From Streptomyces sp. WM6386 (GTDB lineage: Bacteria; Actinomycetota; Actinomycetes; Streptomycetales; Streptomycetaceae): a DNA stretch of 64,000 nt. This document shows positions 52,426 through 60,608 of the stretch, in pieces. The DNA is taken from positions 62,001 through 126,000 of the forward strand of contig NZ_JXTE01000013.1 in the NCBI RefSeq assembly GCF_000972385.1, read 5' to 3'. The notes below the pieces were generated by a model. That model saw nothing but the letters and a program-made list of their open reading frames with translations. It was not told the origin of the DNA and did no database searches. Positions within the stretch are counted from its first letter, which is position 1. The number at the start of each line of letters is the position of its first letter. Both the position numbers and the translations under genes were made by a program.

Positions 52426-53532
52426 TCAGCCGGCGAGCCCCTGCAGCCCCTCGTAGGCCGCCATCACCAGTTCCAGGCCCCGCTGGTCCGCCCCCGGCTC
52501 GCGCATCTGGTTCGTCACGTACGCCACGGTCATACGGGCGTCCGGGTCGATCATGACGAGTGAGCCGCCCCAGCCGCCCCAGCCGTACGTGGTGCCGAAG
52601 CGGCCGTAGCCGAGGCCCCAGCTCACCGGCATGCCCAGGATGCGGTCCTCGCCGCTGTACTGCTCCTCCCAGGCCCGTGCGCAGCCCGCCGGGGACAGCA
52701 GCCGGGCGCTGCCCACCGTGCCCGCGCAGGCCATCGCCGACTGGACGAGGGCGACCGAGCGGGCGTTGCCGAAGCCGCTCGCCGCGGGGATCTGGGACCG
52801 GCGCCAGGACACGCTGTTGCCGTCCCGGAGGCGGATCCCGGTCGCCGTGGAGGGGGTCGGGTCCTGGCCCGCGGCCCCGGCGACGTAGTCCTCGTCCTGA
52901 CCGGGCGGCGCAACGGCGAGCGCGACACGGTGGTCGTGCTCGGCGGACAACCCCATCCGGAAGTCGGCGCCGAGCGGCCCGGCCACCTCTTCGGCGAAGA
53001 ACGCGCCCGGCGTCCGGCCCGTGATCCGGCGGACGACCTCGCCGACGAGGAACCCCTGCGTCAGCGAGTGGTACCCGGCCGCGGTCCCGGGCTCCCACTG
53101 CGGCGCCAGCGCGGCCAGCCGCGCCGTGACCGCCGCCCAGTCGTACAGCTCCTCCACCGGCCCGTCGTAGTCCGGCAGACCCGCGGTGTGCGAGAGCAGA
53201 TGCCGTACGAGCACCTTCTCCTTGCCCGCCGCGGCGAACTCCGGCCAGTACCGGGCGACCGGCGCGTCCACGTCGAGATCGCCCCGGTCCGCCAGCACCA
53301 GCGCGGACAGCGCCGTCATCGTCTTGGTGACCGACCAGACGTTGGTGACGGTGTCCCGCTCCCACGGCACCGTGCGGCCGGCGTCCGCGAAGCCGCCCCA
53401 GACGTCCACCACGGGCTCACCGCCCACGAAGACCGCGGCCGAACCACCCACGTCCCCGGCGTCGAGGAAACCGGCCAGTGCGTTCGGCACGGCGGTGAAC
53501 AGATCGTCGTACGAGCCCCGAATGTCTGCCAT
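52426..53532 (-). CDS. Serine beta-lactamase-fold hydrolase (class C type)
   Basis: Penicillin-binding-protein-like esterase or peptidase of 368 residues. The nucleophile motif is SVTK (about residues 66-69), the tyrosine motif is YHS (in AAGYHSLTQGF), and WGGWGGS near 325 takes the place of the KTG motif. There is no signal peptide, so it is cytoplasmic, unlike secreted beta-lactamases; such proteins often act as esterases (EstB type). ATG 53532 is the start. It lies between the SpoIIE gene pair and a divergent SpoIIE gene; no functional link is evident. Confidence 0.9.
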   Translation of the reverse strand: MADIRGSYDDLFTAVPNALAGFLDAGDVGGSAAVFVGGEPVVDVWGGFADAGRTVPWERDTVTNVWSVTKTMTALSALVLADRGDLDVDAPVARYWPEFAAAGKEKVLVRHLLSHTAGLPDYDGPVEELYDWAAVTARLAALAPQWEPGTAAGYHSLTQGFLVGEVVRRITGRTPGAFFAEEVAGPLGADFRMGLSAEHDHRVALAVAPPGQDEDYVAGAAGQDPTPSTATGIRLRDGNSVSWRRSQIPAASGFGNARSVALVQSAMACAGTVGSARLLSPAGCARAWEEQYSGEDRILGMPVSWGLGYGRFGTTYGWGGWGGSLVMIDPDARMTVAYVTNQMREPGADQRGLELVMAAYEGLQGLAG

Positions 53533-53669
53533 GCGCGGAATCTAGCCCGTGGGGACAGGGCCGGGGCAACCGAATTACCGGCACCCGCGGTCCGCGAGAA
53601 CCGCCCGCCGGCAGCTCACGGCTCATATCGTGGAAAGTGATGCGATATCGGCAGTGAGGCGGCAGTGCC

Positions 53670-54899
53670 ATGGCGGACGCGGGGATCGACTACGCAGCGG
53701 TGTTCCAGGCCCTGCCCGGCATGGTGGCGGTCCTGACCCCCGAGCTGGTGTACGCGGACGCCAACGAGGAGTTCGTCCGTATGTCCGGCCGCAGCCGGGA
53801 GCAGCTGGTCGGCCACTACCTCTTCGACGTCTTCCCGGACAACCCGGAGGACCCGGCCGCCTCCGGCATGCGCAATCTGGCCGCCTCCCTGCAGCGCGTC
53901 CTGACCACCGGCGAGCGCGACACCATGGCCGTGCAGCGCTACGACGTCCGGTCGCTGGAGCTGCCGGGGCGCTGGGAGGAGCACTACTGGAGCCCGGTCA
54001 ACGCCCCCGTGCTGGGCCCCGACGGCGAGGTCGTCCTCCTTGTGCACCGGGTGGAGGAGGTCACCGAGTTCATCCGCGACCGCGGCGGACCCGTCGGCAC
54101 CCGGGCTCGCGCGCTGGAGGCCGAACTGTACATCCGTGCCCGGGAGTTGCAGGAGGTCAACGAGCGCCTGAGAAAGGCCCACGCCCGCGAGCGCGAGGTC
54201 GCGCTGGCGCTTCAGGAGGCCATGCTGCCGACGCCCCGGCTGAAGGGGGACCACCGGGTGGCTGTCCGCTACCGGCCCGCGATCGGTGCGCTGAACGTGT
54301 GCGGCGACTGGTACGACCTCGTGGATCTGGTCGGCGGCGACCGTATCGGTGTCGCGGTCGGTGACGTCGTCGGCCACGGACTGGCGGCGGCCTGCGCGAT
54401 GGGTCAGCTGCGCAGCGCGCTGAGCGCCGCCTCGCGGGTGGCCGAGGGCCCCGCGCAGGCCCTCGACGTCCTGGGCCGCTACGCACATGTGGTGGCCGGC
54501 GCGGAGTCCGCCACGGTGGTCATCACGTTCATCGACTTCGACGCCCGCACCGTCACCTACAGCAGTGCGGGGCATCCTCCGCCGGTCCTGGTCCACGCCG
54601 ACGGCAAGGTCGAGTTCCTCGACGCGGCCACGGACCCGCCGCTGGACGCCAGCCCCGACCCGGTCCCGCGACCGCAGGCGACGACCGCCTTCGCCGACGG
54701 TGCCACTCTGGTGCTCTACACCGACGGCCTGGTGGAACGCCGCCGCGAGGACATCGAGATCGGTCTGGAACGCCTGGCGGACTCCCTCACCCGTCACCGG
54801 GACGCCGATCCGGAGACGCTGGCGGACGCGGTCCTGCGGGAACTCCTCCCGCCGGAGGGGGCCACGGACGACACGGCCCTGCTCGTCGTACGACTGTGA
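53670..54899 (+). CDS. PAS-SpoIIE phosphatase
   Basis: A soluble phosphatase of 409 residues. The PAS domain is at about 8-130 (VFQALPGMVAVLTPELVYADANEEFVRMSGR), followed by a coiled coil (about 148-185, ALEAELYIRARELQEVNERL) and the SpoIIE/PP2C domain (~190-409: VCGDWYDLVDLVGGD, VGDVVGHGLAAACAMGQLRSAL, SAGHPPPVLVHADG, DDTALLVVRL). It has no kinase domain. ATG 53670 is the start. It is the fourth SpoIIE-type gene in the window and the third within 8 kb. It is divergent from the serine hydrolase gene. Confidence 0.93.
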   Translation: MADAGIDYAAVFQALPGMVAVLTPELVYADANEEFVRMSGRSREQLVGHYLFDVFPDNPEDPAASGMRNLAASLQRVLTTGERDTMAVQRYDVRSLELPGRWEEHYWSPVNAPVLGPDGEVVLLVHRVEEVTEFIRDRGGPVGTRARALEAELYIRARELQEVNERLRKAHAREREVALALQEAMLPTPRLKGDHRVAVRYRPAIGALNVCGDWYDLVDLVGGDRIGVAVGDVVGHGLAAACAMGQLRSALSAASRVAEGPAQALDVLGRYAHVVAGAESATVVITFIDFDARTVTYSSAGHPPPVLVHADGKVEFLDAATDPPLDASPDPVPRPQATTAFADGATLVLYTDGLVERRREDIEIGLERLADSLTRHRDADPETLADAVLRELLPPEGATDDTALLVVRL

Positions 54900-54974
54900 G
54901 GAGCGGGTCCTCCGGGCAGGGCCGGGGCCGTGCGCTCGGCCGTGCGTGCGCCCCGGAGGTGATCCGCTGCCGTG

Positions 54975-56177
54975 TCAGGCCGACGGCAGCGCACGTCTGC
55001 CGAGCAGGAGCGGTGTGGCGAGGAGGAGGAGTCCGGCCACGGCGATGGCGGTGCGGGTGGTGGTGAGGCCGGCCAGCAGGCCCCAGAGCGCGGTCAGGGC
55101 GGCGATGGTCAGTTTGGCACTGATGGACCAGGCGGACAGCGTGCGGGCGACACGGTCGGGCGGGGTGTGTTCGAGCCGGTAGGTGGCCAGGACCGGGTTG
55201 AAGACGCCGATGCAGGTGATGAGTCCGAGTTCGACGACCATGACCAGCAGGAGTCCGGGTACACCGGGACCGACGAAGGCCAGCCCCAGCGGCCAGCACA
55301 CCCGCAGGGTTCCGGCGGTGACGAGCACCTCGTGCCGGCCGAACCGTGCGACGAGCCGCCGGGACAGACGTGCGCCGATCAGTCCGCCGACGCACGGCAC
55401 CGCGAAGGCGAGGCTGTACTGCCAGGGCGCGAAATGGAGGCCGCCGAGCATGAGGACGGAGAGCAGCGGGGCGGCCACCATGATCAGCCCGTTGACGAGG
55501 ACGGCGTTGAGGAACAGCGGGCGCAGCACCGGATCGGTGAGGATGAAGCGCCAGCCGTCGAGCAGGTCACGGCTCCTGAGCCGGATTCCCTTCTCGGGCC
55601 GTACCGGGCGGCTCTCCTTCTTCCCGCCCATGGCGCGGATTCCGACCGCCGAGAGCAGATAGCTGACGGCGTCGGCGACGACGGTCACCACGGGGCCGAG
55701 CAGTCCGATCGCCGCGCCGCCGAGGGGTGGCCCGATCATGGTGGTGGTCCACATCGTGGCCTCGAACCGTCCGTTGGCGGTCAGCAGATCCCCCTGCGGC
55801 ACCAGGGCCTTGAGACAGGCGCCGGACGCGGCGGTGAAGGTGATGTCGGCCGCGGCGACAAGCACTGACACAACCAGAAGTTGTGCGAAGCCCAGTCGAT
55901 CGAAGGCGTACGCGACAGGGACGCTCAGCAGCAGTGCGCACCGGGCCAGATCCATGGCCATCATCACCGGCCGCTTACGGCGGAACTCCACCCACGGCCC
56001 GAGCGGCACCGCAACCACCGCCCCGACCGCGAGCCCCGCCGCCGCCAGCGCCGACACCTGGGCCGGACCTGCGTGCAGCACGAGGATCGCGATCAGCGGA
56101 AAGGCGTGAAGGGCCAGCGCGGTGCCCAGCGCACTGACGCCGTACGCCGCCCACAACCACCCGAAGGACCGCCCCAT
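54975..56177 (-). CDS. MFS transporter
   Basis: Major facilitator exporter of 400 residues with about twelve membrane segments. The family loop between TM2 and TM3 reads GPWVEFRRKRPVMMAMDLAR; a second, weaker copy, ARLSRRLVARFGRHEVLVT, precedes TM9. This type (ENTS/MdtH-like) usually exports siderophores, drugs or toxic metabolites. ATG 56177 has a purine-rich site (GAGAGAGGCGG) before it; the upstream frame is leader. It is divergent from a LysR-type regulator with a perfect palindrome in between. Confidence 0.9.
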   Translation of the reverse strand: MGRSFGWLWAAYGVSALGTALALHAFPLIAILVLHAGPAQVSALAAAGLAVGAVVAVPLGPWVEFRRKRPVMMAMDLARCALLLSVPVAYAFDRLGFAQLLVVSVLVAAADITFTAASGACLKALVPQGDLLTANGRFEATMWTTTMIGPPLGGAAIGLLGPVVTVVADAVSYLLSAVGIRAMGGKKESRPVRPEKGIRLRSRDLLDGWRFILTDPVLRPLFLNAVLVNGLIMVAAPLLSVLMLGGLHFAPWQYSLAFAVPCVGGLIGARLSRRLVARFGRHEVLVTAGTLRVCWPLGLAFVGPGVPGLLLVMVVELGLITCIGVFNPVLATYRLEHTPPDRVARTLSAWSISAKLTIAALTALWGLLAGLTTTRTAIAVAGLLLLATPLLLGRRALPSA

Positions 56178-56257
56178 GCCGCCGCCTCTCTCCCTGATCC
56201 ACGGACATCCAAGCGGTCCACGGATCCAGAGATCAAACAACCCCCGAGCGGCTCGGA

Positions 56258-56274
56258 CACAACCAGGGGTTGTG
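56258..56274. promoter_or_regulatory. 17-bp LysR-type operator
   Basis: CACAACC-AGG-GGTTGTG is a perfect inverted repeat with the T-N11-A core expected for LysR sites, between divergent MFS and LysR genes, ending 16 bases before the LysR ATG. A near copy, CACAACCAGAAGTTGTG, is inside the MFS coding region at about 55869-55885. Confidence 0.65.
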
Positions 56275-56290
56275 GCTCTACGATGGCGCC

Positions 56291-57220
56291 ATGGACCTCG
56301 ATGCCGTGCGGACGTTCGTGACGGCCGCGGAGACGGGACGGCTGCAGGACGCCGCCACGACCCTGGCGGTCACCCAGCAGGCGGTCTCCAAGCGCGTCGC
56401 CGCGCTGGAGAAGGAGCTCGCCGTACGACTGTTCACGCGCACTCCGCGAGGGGTGCGGCTCACCATCGACGGTCAGGCGTTCCTGCCGCACGCCCGGGCG
56501 CTTCTCGACACCGCGGAGCGGGCCATGGCCTCCGTACGGCCCGGCTCCCGTGCCCTGCGCGTGGACGTGATCGGCCGCCGGCTGGGCCCGGCCGCACTGC
56601 TGCGCGGCTTCCATCGCGCGTGTCCCGAGGTCGAACTCGATGTGGTGACCCTCTTCGATGCCAGGGAGGCGCTGGCCGCCATCCGCTCCGGCACGATCGA
56701 CGCCTCCTTCCGCGCCGTCACCGTCCCCGCCCGCCGGCTCCCCGACGGCATCGCCGCGGCGCGGGTGTACGACGAGCCCGTCCAGCTGCTGACCGGGCCG
56801 CGGCACGCCCTGTCCACGGCCCGCGCGGTCACCCCGGCCCAGCTCGCCGGGCACCGGATCTGGATGCCGGGCCTGGTCGCCGACACCGAATGGGCGGCGT
56901 ACTACGACGAGTTCGCCACGGAGTTCGGCCTCACCATCGAGGCGACCGGACCCGACTTCGGCACCGATCCGCTCCTGGACACGATCGCCGACTCCCCGCG
57001 GCTGGCCACGCTGGTCGGCGAACAGACCCGCATGGTCTGGCCCACCGACCAGGACCTGCGCCGCATCACACTGCGCGACCCGATGCCGGTGTACCCGCAC
57101 TCACTGCTCTGGCGGTCGGACAACCCCCACCCCGCCCTCGAGAGGCTCCGTACCTACCTCGACAGTGCGGGGCCGGGCCGTCTCGACGCGGAGACCTGGT
57201 CGCCGCACTGGGCGCAGTGA
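56291..57220 (+). CDS. LysR-family transcriptional regulator
   Basis: Regulator of 309 residues. The N-terminal helix-turn-helix is MDLDAVRTFVTAAETGRL...QQAVSKRVAALEKELAVRLF (about 1-55) and the rest is the two-lobe ligand domain. ATG 56291 is the family start; seven more upstream residues in frame are not. It is divergent from the MFS exporter it probably controls, and the palindrome at 56258-56274 is the likely operator. Ligand unknown. Confidence 0.95.
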   Translation: MDLDAVRTFVTAAETGRLQDAATTLAVTQQAVSKRVAALEKELAVRLFTRTPRGVRLTIDGQAFLPHARALLDTAERAMASVRPGSRALRVDVIGRRLGPAALLRGFHRACPEVELDVVTLFDAREALAAIRSGTIDASFRAVTVPARRLPDGIAAARVYDEPVQLLTGPRHALSTARAVTPAQLAGHRIWMPGLVADTEWAAYYDEFATEFGLTIEATGPDFGTDPLLDTIADSPRLATLVGEQTRMVWPTDQDLRRITLRDPMPVYPHSLLWRSDNPHPALERLRTYLDSAGPGRLDAETWSPHWAQ

Positions 57221-57244
57221 ATCGGCGGGGGGTGTCGCGAACGG

Positions 57245-57670
57245 TTACGGCGTCGCGTCCCGCCGGCCGTCGATCTCGGCGACCAGTGCCTCGATACGGC
57301 TCCTGATCTCGTCCCGGATCGGCCGGACGGCCTCGACGCCCTTGCCCGCCGGGTCCTCCAGGGTCCAGTCGAGGTACTTCTTGCCGGGGAAGACCGGGCA
57401 GGCGTCGCCGCAGCCCATGGTGATGACGTAGTCGGACGCCTGGACGGCCTCGGTGGTCAGGATCTTCGGCCGGGCCGCCGAGATGTCGACGCCGATCTCC
57501 TTCATCGCCTCGACCGCGGACGGGTTGACCTGGTCGCCGGGGACGGAGCCGGCGGAGCGGACCTCGATCCGGTCGCCCGCGAGGTGGGTCAGGAATCCGG
57601 CGGCCATCTGGGAGCGGCCGGCGTTGTGGACGCAGACGAAGAGCACGGAGGCGAGCGGGGTGTCGGACAT
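57245..57670 (-). CDS. arsC: Arsenate reductase, low-molecular-weight phosphatase type
   Basis: Cytoplasmic reductase of 141 residues that turns arsenate into arsenite. The P-loop CVHNAGRS (Cys13 to Arg19 and Ser20) sits at the start, and the resolving cysteines are Cys87 and Cys91 in TMGCGDACPVFPG. Length and motifs match thioredoxin- or mycoredoxin-linked ArsC. The start ATG 57670 is only 19 bases from the divergent arsR ATG, so messages must be leaderless or the promoters lie inside the opposite coding region. First gene of the arsenic island. Confidence 0.94.
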   Translation of the reverse strand: MSDTPLASVLFVCVHNAGRSQMAAGFLTHLAGDRIEVRSAGSVPGDQVNPSAVEAMKEIGVDISAARPKILTTEAVQASDYVITMGCGDACPVFPGKKYLDWTLEDPAGKGVEAVRPIRDEIRSRIEALVAEIDGRRDATP

Positions 57671-57689
57671 GATGTGAAAGTATCAGCCC

Positions 57690-58004
57690 ATGCTGACATC
57701 AGTCGACGCTGATCTGATGCGGGTGCTGGCCGACCCGCTCCGCCTGCGGATCATCACCCTGCTGGCCCGCGAGACGCTCTGCACCACGCATCTGATCGAG
57801 GAGACAGGGGCGAAGCAGACCAACCTCTCCAACCATCTGAAGGTGCTGAGAGAGGCGGGTGTGGTGGAGACGGAACCGTGCGGCCGCTTCACCTACTACC
57901 GGCTCACGCCGGAGGTCATCGCCTCGCTCGCGGGCGGGTTCGCCGAGTTGGCGGAGCTCGCGCGCGCCACCGCGGAGAACAACGTCAAGCGGTCCTGTCC
58001 GTGA
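57690..58004 (+). CDS. arsR: ArsR-family repressor
   Basis: Winged-helix repressor of 104 residues: LADPLRLRIITLLARETLCTTHLIEETGAKQTNLSNHLKVLREAGVVE (about 13-60), wing CGRFTYYRL. Cysteines Cys31, Cys64 and Cys103 (in KRSCP) may form the arsenite site; this differs from the classical ELCVCDL site. ATG 57690 is the start. It is divergent from arsC and upstream of the aquaporin gene, so it likely represses both. Confidence 0.93.
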   Translation: MLTSVDADLMRVLADPLRLRIITLLARETLCTTHLIEETGAKQTNLSNHLKVLREAGVVETEPCGRFTYYRLTPEVIASLAGGFAELAELARATAENNVKRSCP

Positions 58005-58032
58005 TCCCCGAAGACCTTTGTGAGGAGTCCCG

Positions 58033-58776
58033 TTGACCGTCACCGACGCCACGGCCGCGGCGCGGTCGGACCTGACCGCGACCCCGCGGCCCGCACCCCT
58101 GACCGCCCGGGCGGCGGCCGAACTGCTCGGCACCGCCGCACTGGTGGCGATCGTGGTCGGCTCCGGCATCCAGGCGACCGGGCTGACACGGGACGTCGGT
58201 GTCCAGCTCCTCGCCAACTCCCTCGCCACCGTCTTCGGCCTCGGCATCCTGATCCTGCTGCTCGGCCCGGTCTCCGGGGCGCACTTCAACCCGGTGGTCA
58301 CGCTGGCCGAGTGGTGGACGGGGCGACGCGGCGGTGACGGTCTCGGGATCCGTGAGGTCGCGGTGTACGTCCCCGCGCAGATGGCCGGCGCCACAGCGGG
58401 CGCGGTCCTGGCGGACGCGATGTTCGGCGAGCCGCTGGTGAAGTGGTCCACGCACGACCGCTCGGCCGGCCATCTGCTGCTGGGCGAAGTGGTGGCGACC
58501 ACCGGCCTGATCCTGCTGATCTTCGGCCTCGCCCGCACGGACCGTCTGCGCTTCGCGCCGGTGGCCGTGGCCTCGTACATCGGCGCGGCCTACTGGTTCA
58601 CGTCCTCCACGTCCTTCGCCAACCCGGCGGTGACGGTCGGCCGTACCTTCAGCGACACGTTCGCGGGCATCGCGCCGGGCTCGGTGCCGGGATTCATCGG
58701 TGCCCAACTCGTCGGCGGGGTGCTCGGACTGGCCCTGGTGGCGCTGATCTTCGTACGCGGGCGGTCCTTCGAGTAG
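58033..58776 (+). CDS. Aquaglyceroporin-family channel of the arsenic island
   Basis: Membrane channel of 247 residues with six segments and the two half-helix motifs HFNPVVT (about residue 87) and FANPAVTVG (about residue 198); the first departs from the usual NPA. TTG 58033 follows GTGAGGAG. In S. meliloti a channel (AqpS) next to arsC lets arsenite flow out down its gradient (established), and this gene sits in the same kind of context: after arsR, with arsC divergent. No ArsB or Acr3 pump is in the island. Confidence 0.9.
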   Translation: MTVTDATAAARSDLTATPRPAPLTARAAAELLGTAALVAIVVGSGIQATGLTRDVGVQLLANSLATVFGLGILILLLGPVSGAHFNPVVTLAEWWTGRRGGDGLGIREVAVYVPAQMAGATAGAVLADAMFGEPLVKWSTHDRSAGHLLLGEVVATTGLILLIFGLARTDRLRFAPVAVASYIGAAYWFTSSTSFANPAVTVGRTFSDTFAGIAPGSVPGFIGAQLVGGVLGLALVALIFVRGRSFE

Positions 58777-59136
58777 TCACCCGAAGGTGCGCAGCATCTG
58801 TCCCATCGTGGCGACCACGGACGGCTCGACCCGGTAGTACACCCAGGTGCCGCGCCGCTCAGAGGTGAGCAGGCCCGCCTCCTTGAGCTTCTTCAGATGG
58901 TGGGAGACGGTCGGCTGGGAGACTCCGACGTCGGAGATGTCGCACACGCATGCCTCGCCCCCCTCGTGCGAGGCGATCAGCGAGAACAGCCGCAGCCGCA
59001 CCGGGTCGCCGAGCGCCTTGAACATCGCGGCGGTCCGCTCGGCCTCCTCGGCGGTCAGGGGCCGCTCGGTCAGGGGCGGGCAGCACGGTGCCGCGGTGTC
59101 GGGTTCGAGCAGGGGCAGCACCTCGGTGTTCGACAT
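58777..59136 (-). CDS. arsR: Second ArsR-family repressor
   Basis: Repressor of 119 residues. It has the classical arsenite site in EACVCDIS (Cys63 and Cys65) plus an N-terminal pair, Cys18-Cys19, and the helix-turn-helix VSQPTVSHHLKKLKEAGLL. Compared with the first ArsR it carries more thiols, so the two probably answer different arsenic forms (inference). It is divergent from arsO. Inverted repeats between them are likely operators. It ends at the aquaporin stop with no gap. Confidence 0.93.
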   Translation of the reverse strand: MSNTEVLPLLEPDTAAPCCPPLTERPLTAEEAERTAAMFKALGDPVRLRLFSLIASHEGGEACVCDISDVGVSQPTVSHHLKKLKEAGLLTSERRGTWVYYRVEPSVVATMGQMLRTFG

Positions 59137-59145
59137 GCATCTATG

Positions 59146-59199
59146 TTGACACTTGTCGAATCAGGGGCCAAGCTGGCTTCTGTATCGATGAACATCGAA
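59146..59199. promoter_or_regulatory. Candidate ArsR operators before arsO
   Basis: Two inverted repeats lie between arsR2 and arsO: TTGACACTTGTCGAA at 59146-59160 (GACA-CT-TGTC core) and CGATG-AA-CATCG at 59186-59197. Both fit small ArsR-type palindromes and would cover both promoters. Inferred by position and symmetry. Confidence 0.5.
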
Positions 59200-59215
59200 A
59201 CAAAGGGGATCGCCC

Positions 59216-60580
59216 GTGAACGCCTCCACCATCGACCGTCTGCCCGTCGTGGTCATCGGCGCCGGACCGATCGGCCTGGCCGCCGCCGCCCACCTGATCG
59301 AGCGCGGCCTCGACCCCCTGGTCCTGGAGGCCGGCCCGACCGCGGGCAGCGCCGTGCGGGAGTGGTCGCACGTCCGTCTGTTCTCCACCTGGGGCGAGCT
59401 CGTCGACCCGGCCGCGGAGAAGCTGCTGGCCCCGACCGGCTGGATCCGCCCCGACGCCACCGCCTATCCGACCGGCGGCGACTGGGCCGAGCGGTACCTC
59501 CAGCCGCTCGCCGACCTCCTCGCAGACGCGGTCCGCTACGGCGCCCGGGTGACCGGCGTCGCCCGCGCCGGCCGTGACCGCATCGTCGACCCGGGCCGCG
59601 ACGAGCAGCCCTTCACCGTGCACATCGAGACCTCGGACGGCCGCGAGGAACGCCTCACCGCCCGCGCCGTCATCGACGCGTCCGGTACCTGGTCGACGCC
59701 GAGCCCGATGGGCGCGGACGGCCTGGCCGCGCTCGGGGAGAAGGCGGCCACCGACCGCGTCTCCTACCGTGTCCCCGACTTCGACGACCCGGCCGTACGC
59801 GCCCGTTACGCGGGCAGGCGCACCGCCGTGATCGGCTCCGGAGCCTCCGCGTTCACCGCCCTCGCCCTCCTCGCCGACCTGGCCGCCGACACCCCCGGCA
59901 CGCATGCGGTGTGGGTCCTGCGCCGGGGCATCGGCGCGAGCACATACGGCGGCGGCGAGGCGGACCAGCTGCCCGCGCGTGGCGCGCTGGGCCTGCGTGC
60001 GAAGGCGGCCGTCGAGGCCGGTCACGCGAGCGCGATCACCGGGTTCCGCACGCGGGCCGTCTCCTGCGACGGCGACCGACTGGTCCTCGAGTCCGACGAC
60101 GGCCGCCGCACGGACCCCATCGACGAGATCATCGTCCTCACCGGCTTCCGCCCGGACCTCTCCTTCCTCTCCGAGCTCCGCCTCGGCCTGGACGAGCGCC
60201 TCCAGGCCCCGACAGCCCTGGCCCCGCTGATCGACCCCAACGTGCACTCCTGCGGCACGGTCTACCCGCACGGCGTGAACGAGCTCTCCCACCCCGAGCG
60301 GGACGTCTACCTGGTCGGCATGAAGTCCTACGGCCGCGCCCCCACCTTCCTCGCCATGACCGGCTACGAGCAGGTCCGTTCCATCACCGCGGCGATCGCC
60401 GGTGACCAAGAGGCCGCCGAGCGCGTCGAGTTGACCCTGCCGGAGACCGGAGTCTGCGGCGGCGCGGGCCTGTTCGAAGAGCCGGAGAACACCGAGCCGG
60501 CCGGCGGCGGATGCTGCGCCGCCCCCACCACGCTCCAGATCGGCACCGCCGCCCCGGCCTCCCCGTCCGGCGGCTGCTGA
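59216..60580 (+). CDS. arsO: ArsO flavin monooxygenase-like protein
   Basis: FAD/NAD(P)-binding enzyme of 454 residues. FAD motif VVIGAGPIGLAAAAHLIERG at about 11-30, NADPH motif TAVIGSGASAFTALALL near 202-218. The C-terminal tail is Cys-rich (GVCGGAGL, GGGCCAAP, PSGGC at the very end), suited to hold arsenite or another soft metal. It resembles the ArsO proteins found in Streptomyces arsenic clusters (known from plasmid pHZ227). The exact reaction is not settled. GTG 59216 is the start. It is divergent from the second arsR and co-directional with arsI. Confidence 0.88.
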   Translation: MNASTIDRLPVVVIGAGPIGLAAAAHLIERGLDPLVLEAGPTAGSAVREWSHVRLFSTWGELVDPAAEKLLAPTGWIRPDATAYPTGGDWAERYLQPLADLLADAVRYGARVTGVARAGRDRIVDPGRDEQPFTVHIETSDGREERLTARAVIDASGTWSTPSPMGADGLAALGEKAATDRVSYRVPDFDDPAVRARYAGRRTAVIGSGASAFTALALLADLAADTPGTHAVWVLRRGIGASTYGGGEADQLPARGALGLRAKAAVEAGHASAITGFRTRAVSCDGDRLVLESDDGRRTDPIDEIIVLTGFRPDLSFLSELRLGLDERLQAPTALAPLIDPNVHSCGTVYPHGVNELSHPERDVYLVGMKSYGRAPTFLAMTGYEQVRSITAAIAGDQEAAERVELTLPETGVCGGAGLFEEPENTEPAGGGCCAAPTTLQIGTAAPASPSGGC

Positions 60581-60608
60581 ACCCCGCACCCCCACCAGGA
60601 GGTTCGCC

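Noticed and set aside
52426..53532. Secreted antibiotic-inactivating beta-lactamase
   Set aside because: There is no signal peptide and the KTG motif is replaced by a Gly/Trp-rich segment; an esterase or peptidase-like role is more likely.
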